From contig DASZLL010000033.1 in the NCBI GenBank assembly GCA_035552395.1, positions 1 through 30,294 of the forward strand: a DNA stretch of 30,294 nt, read 5' to 3'. This stretch comes from Bog-473 sp035552395. GTDB taxonomy: Bacteria; Actinomycetota; Acidimicrobiia; Acidimicrobiales; RAAP-2. Positions 1 to 7,331 of this stretch are shown piece after piece. Each line of letters starts with the position of its first letter. Position 1 is the first letter of the stretch. The position numbers and the translations under genes were made by a program. The notes below the pieces were generated by a model, which searched no databases, was not told the DNA's origin, and saw only the letters and a program-made list of their open reading frames with translations.

Positions 1-449
1 TCCTCGGCCAACCAGCGGTTGAAGGCCCGGAACAGGAGGACCACCGCCTCGGGGTCCTCCTTGAGCGCTTCCTCGTAGAGCATGCCGAGGGTGGGGAAGA
101 GCCAGACCTGGGCCAAGCCCTGCGCGTCCATCGCAGCCAGCCGGGCGTCGCGGTCGCGGTACTCGGGCCGGATGGGCTCGGGCGTGCCCATCAGCTCGTG
201 CATCGGCACGCCGTTGGGGTTGCCGCGGAAGTAGTCGAAGAGCGCGCCGGCCGGCGAGATCGGGTTGAACGTCGGATTGGTGACCGCCCGGCTCACGCGC
301 CCACCGAGCGAGTGGTAGCGCCGGCCGTTCACCTCGGCCCATTCGATCACCCGCGGCCCGAGCGCGGGGTCGAGGTGGCGGGTGAACGCATCGAGCGCCT
401 CGTAGTAGTGGTTGTCGGCGTCGAAGACGAGTGCGTCGAGCGTGGACAT
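1..449 (-). CDS. amidohydrolase family protein (N-terminal part, cut by window edge)
   Basis: Only the first 149 codons lie in the window; the rest is beyond base 1. The N-terminus begins MSTLDALVFDADNHYYE, and DADNHYYE is a form of the first metal-site strand seen in actinobacterial amidohydrolase_2 (TIM-barrel, metal-dependent hydrolase) proteins, where Asn-His stands in for the usual His-x-His. The family commonly has about 380-400 residues. The ATG at 449 is preceded by GGGAAGG with a 5-base spacer, which supports this start. It follows the nitroreductase gene on the same strand after 88 bases, so the two are probably co-transcribed. Many relatives are unassigned or act as decarboxylases or hydrolases of small carboxylic or cyclic compounds; the substrate cannot be told from this fragment. 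Confidence 0.85.
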   Translation of the reverse strand, partial: MSTLDALVFDADNHYYEALDAFTRHLDPALGPRVIEWAEVNGRRYHSLGGRVSRAVTNPTFNPISPAGALFDYFRGNPNGVPMHELMGTPEPIRPEYRDRDARLAAMDAQGLAQVWLFPTLGMLYEEALKEDPEAVVLLFRAFNRWLAE

Positions 450-537
450 GTCAGCCTTCCCGGATCCTCGTGGCGTGGGGTGCCTGCGGTGCGTGGCGCA
501 GCACCCAAACTGTATTGGCTGGCAGCGCGGGTCCCGG

Positions 538-1284
538 TCAGCCCGCCGGCGCAGGGCGCGGCGGGCCGGCAGCGGCGTGCCGAACGCCGGCGGGGTCGAC
601 CGCCCAAGCGGGGGGCCGCCCCCACTTCTCGCCGAACACCAACTCGGGGAGCGGGCGTCGGCGCACCGGACCGTGCCTCCCCAGCGGCCGGCCGAGCGTG
701 ATCGTGGCCATGATCTCCACGTTGTCGGGGATGTCCAGCAACCCGCGCAGGTCGCCGTCGGCCATGTGGTGCAACCCGGTCAGCACGCCCCCGTAGCCGA
801 GGGCGCGGGCCGCCAGCAACAGGTTCTGGCACGCCGGGTAGATCGAGGCGCCGTCCGAGCTGGCGGTGTGGGAGCGGTAGCGCACATAGCAAGGAAGGAT
901 GAGCACGGGCACCGACTCGTAGTCGTCGACGTAGCGCTGCATGGTGCGGGCGAGCCGCGACTTGGGCGAGTCGGCCTGGGTGCCCGACCCCTCGTCGTAG
1001 CCGTCCTCGGCCCGCTTGGCGTCCCAGAAGTGGCGGGCGCCCGCGCCGATCAGCCGTTTGGCCTCGGCGGCCACCGGACCGTCGGTGAGCACGACGAAGC
1101 GGAACGGCTGGCGGTTCGACCCGCTCGGCGCCCGCGTGGCCGCGAACAGGATGTCGCGCAGGGCCTCGTCGGGGACCGACTCGTCGGTGTAACGGCGGAT
1201 GGCCCGCGTGGTGAGGAGACCCTCGTAGAGCGAGACATCGTGCGCCGCGCTTGCGCCCGCGGGTCGCACCTCGCTGTCTGTCAT
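538..1284 (-). CDS. nitroreductase family FMN-dependent oxidoreductase
   Basis: Encodes 248 residues. The N-terminal TTRAIRRYTDESVP and the following APSGSNRQPF are the two FMN-phosphate and flavin-contacting segments of the nitroreductase fold; LGYGGVLTG in the C-terminal third is the conserved helix start of the family. Members use NAD(P)H to reduce nitro groups, enones or flavins, or act as dehydrogenases. The reading frame can be extended to a TTG at 1302, but the ATG at 1284 gives the more normal N-terminus; neither start has a strong Shine-Dalgarno sequence. It lies between two amidohydrolase genes on the same strand (gaps of 38 and 88 bases), so it is likely part of one small operon. 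The substrate is unknown. Confidence 0.88.
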   Translation of the reverse strand: MTDSEVRPAGASAAHDVSLYEGLLTTRAIRRYTDESVPDEALRDILFAATRAPSGSNRQPFRFVVLTDGPVAAEAKRLIGAGARHFWDAKRAEDGYDEGSGTQADSPKSRLARTMQRYVDDYESVPVLILPCYVRYRSHTASSDGASIYPACQNLLLAARALGYGGVLTGLHHMADGDLRGLLDIPDNVEIMATITLGRPLGRHGPVRRRPLPELVFGEKWGRPPAWAVDPAGVRHAAAGPPRPAPAG

Positions 1285-1322
1285 CGAGGGCGACGCTACC
1301 AATTAGCCCCTGGCTCCGGATC

Positions 1323-2198
1323 TCAGGGCACGTCGAGGCCAATGCGACGGATGGCGTTCTCGCCGAGGATCCCGAGCCGCTCCTCGTCGGAGAGATGCGG
1401 GAGCGCCATGAGGTGGTCAATCGTGCGGTCCAGCTCGTACCAGGGGAAGTCCGTCCCGAAGAGGACCCGCTCGGGCCCGACGTTCCGGATGAGGCGCCCG
1501 AGCTCGTCGGCGGTCGGGGCGCGGGGCGCCCCCGTCCAGGCGATGATCTCGCAGAGGTCGAACGACACGGACGGGTAGGCCGCGGCGAACGGGATCACCT
1601 GCCGCCAGCTCGCACCGCCCAAGTGGGCCAGCACCAGGTGAAGCCCCGGATGCGCTTCGAGAACGGAACTGAAGGCGAAGGGGTCCGAGGCCGGCCCCTC
1701 CCGGGTCGAGCCCGAATGGCCCAGCACGCTGAGGCCCAGTTCGACACAGGTTTCATAGATCGCGTCGAGGCGCGGGTCGTCTGGCGCGAACGCCTGCATC
1801 GGCGGGTGGAGCTTGATCCCCCTGGCACCCCGCTCCACCGCCGAACGCAGGTGCGCCGCGCCCGCCCGTCCCCCGAGCGCGCCGGGGTCGGCGGCAACGA
1901 AAGGAGTGAGATGCGGAGACGCGGCCGCGGTCTCGAGCACCCAGCTGTTGTAGGCGCGCAGGCGGTCCGCCTCGCCGGTGGCGGCGGGCTGCGGGCAGAA
2001 CATGCCAAGCAACACGGAGTGGGCGACCCGCTCGCCGTGCCCCAGGGCCGCGACGAGGTCGTCGGGCGTGCCGCGCCGGTTGCCGAACTCGACGCCGTCG
2101 TGGGAGCCGTACTCCCAGATCTCGTACTCGTCGCGCACCGGGTCGTCCGGCTTCTCGAAGAGATGGACGTGGACGTCCACCACCCGTGGATCGCTCAT
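1323..2198 (-). CDS. amidohydrolase_2 (TIM-barrel metal-dependent hydrolase)
   Basis: Encodes 291 residues, the usual length for compact amidohydrolase_2 enzymes. VDVHVHLFE near the N-terminus is the HxH metal motif; GIKLHPP, LGHSG and LVLAHLGG supply the later barrel-strand residues, and LFGTDFPW carries the conserved Asp at the end of the barrel. The ATG at 2198 is preceded by GAGG about 8 bases upstream and gives MSDPRVVDVHVH; an open frame continues to 2261 but without family-like sequence. It is the first gene of the minus-strand amidohydrolase-nitroreductase-amidohydrolase cluster and is divergent from the allantoinase-like gene at 2338. Substrate unknown; a hydrolase or decarboxylase of a small carboxylate is the usual role. 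Confidence 0.9.
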   Translation of the reverse strand: MSDPRVVDVHVHLFEKPDDPVRDEYEIWEYGSHDGVEFGNRRGTPDDLVAALGHGERVAHSVLLGMFCPQPAATGEADRLRAYNSWVLETAAASPHLTPFVAADPGALGGRAGAAHLRSAVERGARGIKLHPPMQAFAPDDPRLDAIYETCVELGLSVLGHSGSTREGPASDPFAFSSVLEAHPGLHLVLAHLGGASWRQVIPFAAAYPSVSFDLCEIIAWTGAPRAPTADELGRLIRNVGPERVLFGTDFPWYELDRTIDHLMALPHLSDEERLGILGENAIRRIGLDVP

Positions 2199-2337
2199 GG
2201 TGGCATCCTCGCACCCGAGGCGTTGCCGGCGGACACCATCGGTGCCGAGTTCACAGAGCAATTACACGGACGAGATCCGGCAGAAACCTCGAAGCCAGAG
2301 ACTGCTTGCGGGTGAGCGTGGAATCGGGGAGAACCTG
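2199..2337. other. divergent intergenic region, no recognised element
   Basis: These 139 bases separate two divergent transcription units and must hold both promoters. GGGGAG at 2327-2332 is the ribosome-binding site of the plus-strand gene. I looked for a guanidine-I, -II or -III riboswitch here because of the neighbouring genes and saw no match. No convincing -35/-10 pair or long inverted repeat was found. Confidence 0.5.
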
Positions 2338-3630
2338 GTGACGGCCGATCTGGTGGTGCGTGCGGGCAGGGTGGGCGGCGTGCCGCGCGACGTGGTGGTC
2401 GACCGCGGCGTGATCGTGGCGCTCACCGAGGGCGGCCACGGTGGCCCGGCTCTGCGGTCGATCGATGCCGACGGTCTCGACGTCTTTCCCGGCGCGGTCG
2501 ACGCCCACGTGCATTTCGACGCGCCGGGGCGCGACGACTGGGAAGGTTGGGCCACCGGGAGTCTGGCCGCGGCTGCCGGCGGGGTCACGACGGTCGTCGA
2601 CATGCCGATCGACTCGCACCCCCCGACGCTGACTGCCGCTGCCGTGCGCGACAAGCGCACCGCCGCGACCGGAGTGTCGCTGGTCGACTTCGCGCTGTGG
2701 GGTGGGCTCGTCCCGCGCAACGTGGGGGCGTTGAACTCGCTCCTCGACGCCGGGGTCGTGGGGCTCAAGGCCTTCCTCTGCGACAGCGGGTGGCCCGAGT
2801 TCCCAGCCTGCACGCACGAGGCCCTCGACCGCGGCATGCGCGTCGCGGCCGCAGCGGATGTCCCTGTCGCCGTGCACTGTGAGGACCCGGTCCTCTTCGA
2901 GCAGGATGGGCGTTCCCGTCCCGTGGCGTCCGAGGTCGCCGCCGTTGCGACGGCCGGGGCGGCTGCCGCCCGGCACGGCGCGCGCCTGCACGTCGTCCAC
3001 TGCTCCTCGAGCGAGGCGGTCGAGGAGTCCATGCGCTGGCCGGGAGCCACGGTCGAGACGTGCCCGCACTACCTCGCCCTCGACGACCAAGCCGCCTCCC
3101 GGATCGGGCCCGACGCGCAATGTTGCCCGCCGGTCCGCGACGAGAGCACCCGCCTCCGGATGGTGCGCGCCGCCCTCGAGGGCAGCATCGACACGATCGC
3201 GTCGGACCACTCGCCGTGCCCGCCCGAAGGGAAGCAGGGCGACGCGCCCTTCGCCGGCGTGTCGGGCGTGCAGACCACGCTGTCGGTCCTCCTCACCTTG
3301 GACCTCCCGCTCGCCGTCCTTGACCGTCTCCGCACTGCCGCGGCCCGAGTGTGCGGGCTCGCCGGCAAGGGCGGGCTCGCCGTCGGCTCGGACGCCGACC
3401 TGGCGCTGGTCGATCTCGCGGGGACCTGGACCGTTGGCCCGGACACGCTCCACACGCGCCACCGGCGCTCGCCCTTCATAGGTCGGGTGTTGCCCGGCGT
3501 GGTGCGGGCGACCCTGGTGCGCGGCGAAGTCGTGTACGAAGACGGCGCGCAGGTAGGCGAGCCAATCGGTCGTTTCCTCGCACCCGGCGCCCTCGCGCGG
3601 AGTGCGCGCCTCATCGGCGTGACGCGGTGA
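2338..3630 (+). CDS. cyclic amidohydrolase, allantoinase/hydantoinase-like
   Basis: Encodes 430 residues. It hydrolyses a cyclic ureide or amide ring (allantoin, hydantoin or related) in the dihydroorotase/hydantoinase/AllB group. The metal site can be followed: DAHVHFD (HxH), GLKAF (the lysine that is carboxylated to bridge the metals), VHCED and VVHCSS (two His), and SDHSP (Asp). TCPHYLALDD and QCCPPVRDE are typical of allantoinase-type sequences. The GTG at 2338 is chosen because GGGGAG lies 5 bases upstream and homology begins there; the open frame reaches much further upstream without family similarity. Its stop overlaps the start of the next gene by 4 bases (GTGA), so the two are translationally coupled. 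Creatinine-derived hydantoins are possible substrates in this context, but that is inference. Confidence 0.92.
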   Translation: MTADLVVRAGRVGGVPRDVVVDRGVIVALTEGGHGGPALRSIDADGLDVFPGAVDAHVHFDAPGRDDWEGWATGSLAAAAGGVTTVVDMPIDSHPPTLTAAAVRDKRTAATGVSLVDFALWGGLVPRNVGALNSLLDAGVVGLKAFLCDSGWPEFPACTHEALDRGMRVAAAADVPVAVHCEDPVLFEQDGRSRPVASEVAAVATAGAAAARHGARLHVVHCSSSEAVEESMRWPGATVETCPHYLALDDQAASRIGPDAQCCPPVRDESTRLRMVRAALEGSIDTIASDHSPCPPEGKQGDAPFAGVSGVQTTLSVLLTLDLPLAVLDRLRTAAARVCGLAGKGGLAVGSDADLALVDLAGTWTVGPDTLHTRHRRSPFIGRVLPGVVRATLVRGEVVYEDGAQVGEPIGRFLAPGALARSARLIGVTR

Positions 3631-4805
3631 CGACGCAATTTCCAGTCGAAGACGACGCGCTCTGCGCTCTGGCGGTCGCGCTAGCGCGCACGAGCAGCGT
3701 GTCGGGGACCGAAGGTGAGGCCATCGCCCTCGTGACCGGTGCCCTGGGGGCGGCCGGCTTCGACGAGGTGGGGATCGACGACAGCGGGAACGCAGTCGGT
3801 GTGCTCGGCCCCGCCGAGGGCCCGACGCTGATGATCGACGGCCACATCGATTCGATCCCGCTGCACTCCGCGGAGCGCTGGAGTGTCGATCCCTTCGGCG
3901 GCGTCGTCCGCGACGGCAAGCTCTATGGGCTCGGCATCTGCGACCAGAAGGCATCGATCGCCGCCGCCGTCTGGGGCGTCGCGGCGGCCGCTCCCGTAAT
4001 GGGGAGCCGCGTGGTCGTGGTGGCCAGCGTGTGCGAGGAGGAGATGGAGGGCGGCGCCCTCGCGGAGCCGGTGGCCACGTGGAGACCGGACGCCTTCGTG
4101 ACCAGCGAGCCCAACGACACGCAGCTGTGCATCGGCCAGCGCGGCCGGGCCAAGGTGGAGGTCAAGGTCACCGGGCGCGCCTGTCACGCCGGCCACGCCG
4201 GCTACGGGCTCAACGCGGCCTTGGCGGTGGCGGCTCTGATCGACGAGGCAGCGCGGATCCCGCACCCCGCCCACCCCCAGCTCGGGGCGCGGGACCTGAA
4301 CTGCATCGACGTGCACTCCGATCCCTACCCGTCGGTCTCGACCATTCCGGGTTCCGCGGTGGCGCGCTTCGACTGTCGTTTCCTCCCCGGCGAGACCGAG
4401 GAGTCGGTCTTGGCCCTCCTCGGCGACGCCGCGCGGCGGGCCTGGGCCGGCTGGCCCGAGCAGCCCGGGCTCGAGGTGAAGCTGGTGGAGGCGACCTTCG
4501 CGACCTGGACGGGCCGGACCTTTTCGCTCCCCGAGTACGCGGCGGCCTGGTGGACGCCGGAGGACTCTGCGCTGGTCTGCGCCGCCTCGGGCGCGCTGAG
4601 CACGGTCGGCCTCGACCCCACGCCCACGCACTACTCCTTTTGCACGAACGGGTCGTACAGCGCAGGCGTGTGCGGCATCCCTACCATCGGGTTCGGCGTG
4701 GGGGTCGAGTCGATGGCGCACCAGGTCGACGAGCACGTGAGCCTCGACTCGCTGCGCCGCGGCGCCCAGGGTTATGCGGCCTTGGCCGCGATGGCGCTGC
4801 GCTAA
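3627..4805 (+). CDS. M20 family metallohydrolase, YgeY/ArgE-DapE type
   Basis: Encodes 392 residues of a dizinc M20 peptidase/deacylase. Metal ligands are visible in order: DGHIDSIP (His, catalytic Asp), LGICDQK (bridging Asp), VCEEEMEGG (catalytic Glu and metal Glu), and a late His in MAHQVDEHV. The dimerisation domain is inserted between about residues 185 and 295. The GTG at 3627 overlaps the stop of the cyclic amidohydrolase. This pairing resembles the hyuA-ygeY neighbourhood of E. coli, where a hydantoinase sits beside a M20 hydrolase; the likely job is to open or deacylate the product of the first enzyme, for example an N-carbamoyl or N-acyl amino acid. Its TAA overlaps the convergent lactonase-like gene by 4 bases. 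Confidence 0.9.
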   Translation: MTTQFPVEDDALCALAVALARTSSVSGTEGEAIALVTGALGAAGFDEVGIDDSGNAVGVLGPAEGPTLMIDGHIDSIPLHSAERWSVDPFGGVVRDGKLYGLGICDQKASIAAAVWGVAAAAPVMGSRVVVVASVCEEEMEGGALAEPVATWRPDAFVTSEPNDTQLCIGQRGRAKVEVKVTGRACHAGHAGYGLNAALAVAALIDEAARIPHPAHPQLGARDLNCIDVHSDPYPSVSTIPGSAVARFDCRFLPGETEESVLALLGDAARRAWAGWPEQPGLEVKLVEATFATWTGRTFSLPEYAAAWWTPEDSALVCAASGALSTVGLDPTPTHYSFCTNGSYSAGVCGIPTIGFGVGVESMAHQVDEHVSLDSLRRGAQGYAALAAMALR

Positions 4806-5623
4806 CCGGTCGTGGCGAAGCGCTCGGCCAGCTCGCGGGTGAGGCGGGGCCACACCACCGGGTCGTGGCCGGGAATGAGCGAGTAGCCGCGCGCGGCGGC
4901 CAGGCGCTTGAGGCGCCGGATCGGCTCGATGGTGGCCTCGGGGGGCACCCCGACCCGGCCCCCGATCGGAAGTTCGTCTTCGATGTTCTCGGTCAGGTCC
5001 GCCGCGTCGAACGCGAACACCAGACCGCCTCCGCCCACCGAGTCGTCGAGGTCGACCACAAAGCTCTGGTGCCCCGGGGTGTGGCCTGCCGTGAGGACCG
5101 CCGTCACACCGGGGGCGATCTCACCGTCTCCTTCGGCCAGGCGCCAGTCGATGGCGGGGTCGTCGTAGTCGATACGGAACATGGCATGGCGCTCGGGGTC
5201 CGGGTGGTTGGCGAGGCCGTAGTCCAGCTCGGCCTTCTGCGCGTGCACCGGCACCCGGCCGGAGAAATGGCGCAGCCCGCCTGCGTGGTCGTTGTGCAGG
5301 TGGCTCAGGCCGACGGCGTAGATCTCCTCGAGCGCGATGCCGGCGCCCGCCAGCGCCTCCTCGAGCGGCTCGCCCGGCCCGGGCAATACGGGCCGGAAGC
5401 CCGGGTCCCCGTGGAAGCGGCGCTTGAGGGCGGGATCCCGGATGAGGGCCGGGTTGAAGCCGGTGTCGAGCAGCAGCCAGCCGCCGTCGCACTGGAGGAG
5501 GACGCCGGGCACGGGCTCGCGCAACCGCTCGCTGGGCGGCGCGCCGTGCACCGAGACGGACTTGGGCAGGTCTTCCCATCCGAGCGTGAGCAGCACGACC
5601 CGACGCACGCCGCCCGCGTTCAT
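4802..5623 (-). CDS. MBL-fold hydrolase, N-acyl-homoserine-lactonase-like
   Basis: Encodes 273 residues of the metallo-beta-lactamase fold. SHLHNDHAGG (His108, His110, Asp112, His113), AGHTPGH (His181), Asp206 in FDAAD and His253 in PGHD give a full dinuclear metal site arranged as in AiiA/AttM quorum-quenching lactonases. The position three residues after the bridging Asp, Tyr in AiiA (DxxY), is Asp209 here, so activity on acyl-homoserine lactones should not be assumed; hydrolysis of another lactone, cyclic amide or ester is equally possible. It is the last gene of the long minus-strand operon, and its start overlaps the stop of the HRI1-like gene by 4 bases. No terminator was found: the coding region runs directly into the convergent M20 gene. 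Confidence 0.88.
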   Translation of the reverse strand: MNAGGVRRVVLLTLGWEDLPKSVSVHGAPPSERLREPVPGVLLQCDGGWLLLDTGFNPALIRDPALKRRFHGDPGFRPVLPGPGEPLEEALAGAGIALEEIYAVGLSHLHNDHAGGLRHFSGRVPVHAQKAELDYGLANHPDPERHAMFRIDYDDPAIDWRLAEGDGEIAPGVTAVLTAGHTPGHQSFVVDLDDSVGGGGLVFAFDAADLTENIEDELPIGGRVGVPPEATIEPIRRLKRLAAARGYSLIPGHDPVVWPRLTRELAERFATTG

Positions 5624-6255
5624 GGCGGCGGCGTCGTGGCGACCGCCTGCCAGCTCCCCGGCAGCGGGTCGCCGAAGGCGAGCGCGCGGACCGCCTCGTG
5701 GACATTGGGGACGCCTTGCTCGCGGAACGGCGTGCGCTCAGGTGCCCACTCGTGGCGAGCGGTGTACCGCGCGCCACCGGGAGTGCGCCCGCCCCATACC
5801 GCGAGCGCCAGCGCGCCGACCCGTACGATGCGAGCCAGCGCGGCGCCGCCTGCCGCGGGCAGCTCGGCAACGGCGCCCTCATCGTCGGGCAGTGACGCCA
5901 GGACCCAGCGCTCCTCGAACCCCGGTCCCCGCTCGTACATGGCCTCGGCCACGCGGTGCACGGTGCTCACGTCGGGATGCGCTGGATCGCGGCCCAAGGA
6001 GTCGAGATCGTGGTGGAAGGTGATGTCCCCATAGGTGACGTCGACGGTCCCGCTGAAGGCCTGGGCGAGATCGAGGCCGTGCGACGGCACCGTGCCGGCG
6101 AACCCCGTGCGCAGGTCGCAGAAGTACACGCCGACCTGGAGCCACAGGACGTCGCTGACCTCGTCCCACGGCCCGTCGTGCAGCCGGCGCCCGTCGCGGC
6201 GCCAGGAGCCCTGGATGTCGGACAGCCCCGCCGGCCGCTCCGGCTCGCCGCTCAC
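5620..6255 (-). CDS. uncharacterised protein, HRI1-like beta-barrel
   Basis: Encodes 211 residues from the GTG at 6255, which overlaps the Rieske gene stop (GTGA). The open frame is longer upstream, but that part is a shadow of the Rieske gene. Near the N-terminus IQGSWRRDGR and VLWLQVGVYFCDLR, then GDITFHHDLD, look like the short beta strands of the HRI1/lipocalin-like small proteins found in actinobacteria and fungi, whose biochemical role is poorly known. There is no signal peptide, membrane segment or metal motif. Its position directly after the oxygenase, with overlapping codons, suggests an accessory or downstream role. The family assignment is from memory of the strand pattern and is tentative; the gene itself is well supported by coupling on both sides. 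Confidence 0.75.
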   Translation of the reverse strand: MSGEPERPAGLSDIQGSWRRDGRRLHDGPWDEVSDVLWLQVGVYFCDLRTGFAGTVPSHGLDLAQAFSGTVDVTYGDITFHHDLDSLGRDPAHPDVSTVHRVAEAMYERGPGFEERWVLASLPDDEGAVAELPAAGGAALARIVRVGALALAVWGGRTPGGARYTARHEWAPERTPFREQGVPNVHEAVRALAFGDPLPGSWQAVATTPPP

Positions 6256-7331
6256 CGGCCCATCCGCCGCGCCAAGGCGGCGTGGAATCGACGGATCGGC
6301 TCCTCGTGCGTCGTGGCCAGGGCGGCCACCCCGAACCACGGTGACGCGGTGCCCTGTTGCATGCGCTCGCACGCCGCGACGTCCTCGGCCATAAACGAGC
6401 GGATCGACGTTACGAGCGCGTCCACGTCGGCGTCGGCCGGCGCCCGTACCCGTAACGTGAGCCGGGTGCGGTCTGGCGCAACTGGAATCGCGTCGTAGGA
6501 AGCAAAGTAGTCGTCGGTCGTGACCAGCATGAGGTTGGGGAACAGCAGGTACGCCCCGATCGTGCCGCGCATGTCGGGGGGCACCCAGTCCGGCGCCCCT
6601 CCCGATGGCGCCTTGGGTGGCTCGAGACTCCACCAGTTGTCGCCGAGCGACTCCCATCTGAAGGCCCGATGGTCGTACGCGGCGAGCGTCTTGGCGTGGA
6701 GGTACCACAGGTGGTACACGTCGATGTGGTTCTCCACCAGCAGCTTCCAGTTGCACGCCGCCTCGTACTGCACCACCGCCACCTGGCGGAGGGGACCGGC
6801 CAGGAACCGCTCGAGCCGGCGGTCGAGACCTCCCATTTCCTCTGCAAGCGGGGGCGACTCCGTCCAGGGGTTGACGAAGACCATCCCGGCCCACACCGCC
6901 ACCTTCGCTTCGACGAGACCGAGGTCGCACAACTCAAGTGAGGGGAACTGGTCGTCGGCCTGGGGCACGCGGGCGAGCTCCCCGGTGGAGGCGTAGCTCC
7001 ACTGGTGGTAGGGACAGGTCATGAACCGCCCCACCGTCCCCGCCCCTTCGAGCAGCGTGATGCCGCGGTGGCGGCACACGTTGTGGAAGGCGCGCAGCAC
7101 CCCGTCGTGGCCGCGCACGATGGCGAGGGGGATGCCCCCGACGAAGGAAGCTACGTAGGAGCCGGGCGCGGCGACTTCCTCATCCGACGCCACCAGAGCC
7201 CAGCTGCGCGTCAAGAGGCGGGCCCGCTCGATGGCCAGCACCGCCGGGTCCGTGTAGAGCGCGGCGAGGGAGGACGCGCCGGCAACGTCGTCGCTGGAAG
7301 CGGCCAACAGGGAGTCGTCGATCATGCTCAT
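6252..7331 (-). CDS. Rieske 2Fe-2S aromatic-ring-hydroxylating-type oxygenase, alpha subunit
   Basis: Encodes 359 residues. CRHRG (Cys86, His88) and CPYHQWSY (Cys106, His109) bind the Rieske 2Fe-2S cluster. ENHIDVYHLWYLH carries the mononuclear iron ligands His207 and His212 and the bridging Asp204; the carboxylate ligand is probably in the acidic helix FMAEDVAACE. Enzymes of this class hydroxylate rings or remove N-methyl and O-methyl groups; the short, SRPBCC-type catalytic domain resembles oxygenases that N-demethylate betaines and amines. No ferredoxin or reductase gene is in the window, so electrons must come from elsewhere. It begins at an ATG overlapping the ureohydrolase stop (ATGA) and ends overlapping the HRI1-like gene. 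In this operon, N-demethylation of a methylated guanidine or amine is an attractive but untested role. Confidence 0.92.
   Translation of the reverse strand: MSMIDDSLLAASSDDVAGASSLAALYTDPAVLAIERARLLTRSWALVASDEEVAAPGSYVASFVGGIPLAIVRGHDGVLRAFHNVCRHRGITLLEGAGTVGRFMTCPYHQWSYASTGELARVPQADDQFPSLELCDLGLVEAKVAVWAGMVFVNPWTESPPLAEEMGGLDRRLERFLAGPLRQVAVVQYEAACNWKLLVENHIDVYHLWYLHAKTLAAYDHRAFRWESLGDNWWSLEPPKAPSGGAPDWVPPDMRGTIGAYLLFPNLMLVTTDDYFASYDAIPVAPDRTRLTLRVRAPADADVDALVTSIRSFMAEDVAACERMQQGTASPWFGVAALATTHEEPIRRFHAALARRMGR

Noticed and set aside
198..1578. Long plus-strand open frames opposite the nitroreductase and amidohydrolase genes
   Set aside because: Arg/Pro/Gly/His-rich with no family motifs; they are by-products of high G+C opposite real genes. 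The same applies to the long open frames at 2251-3954, 4031-6034, 9767-11458 and 24084-25739.
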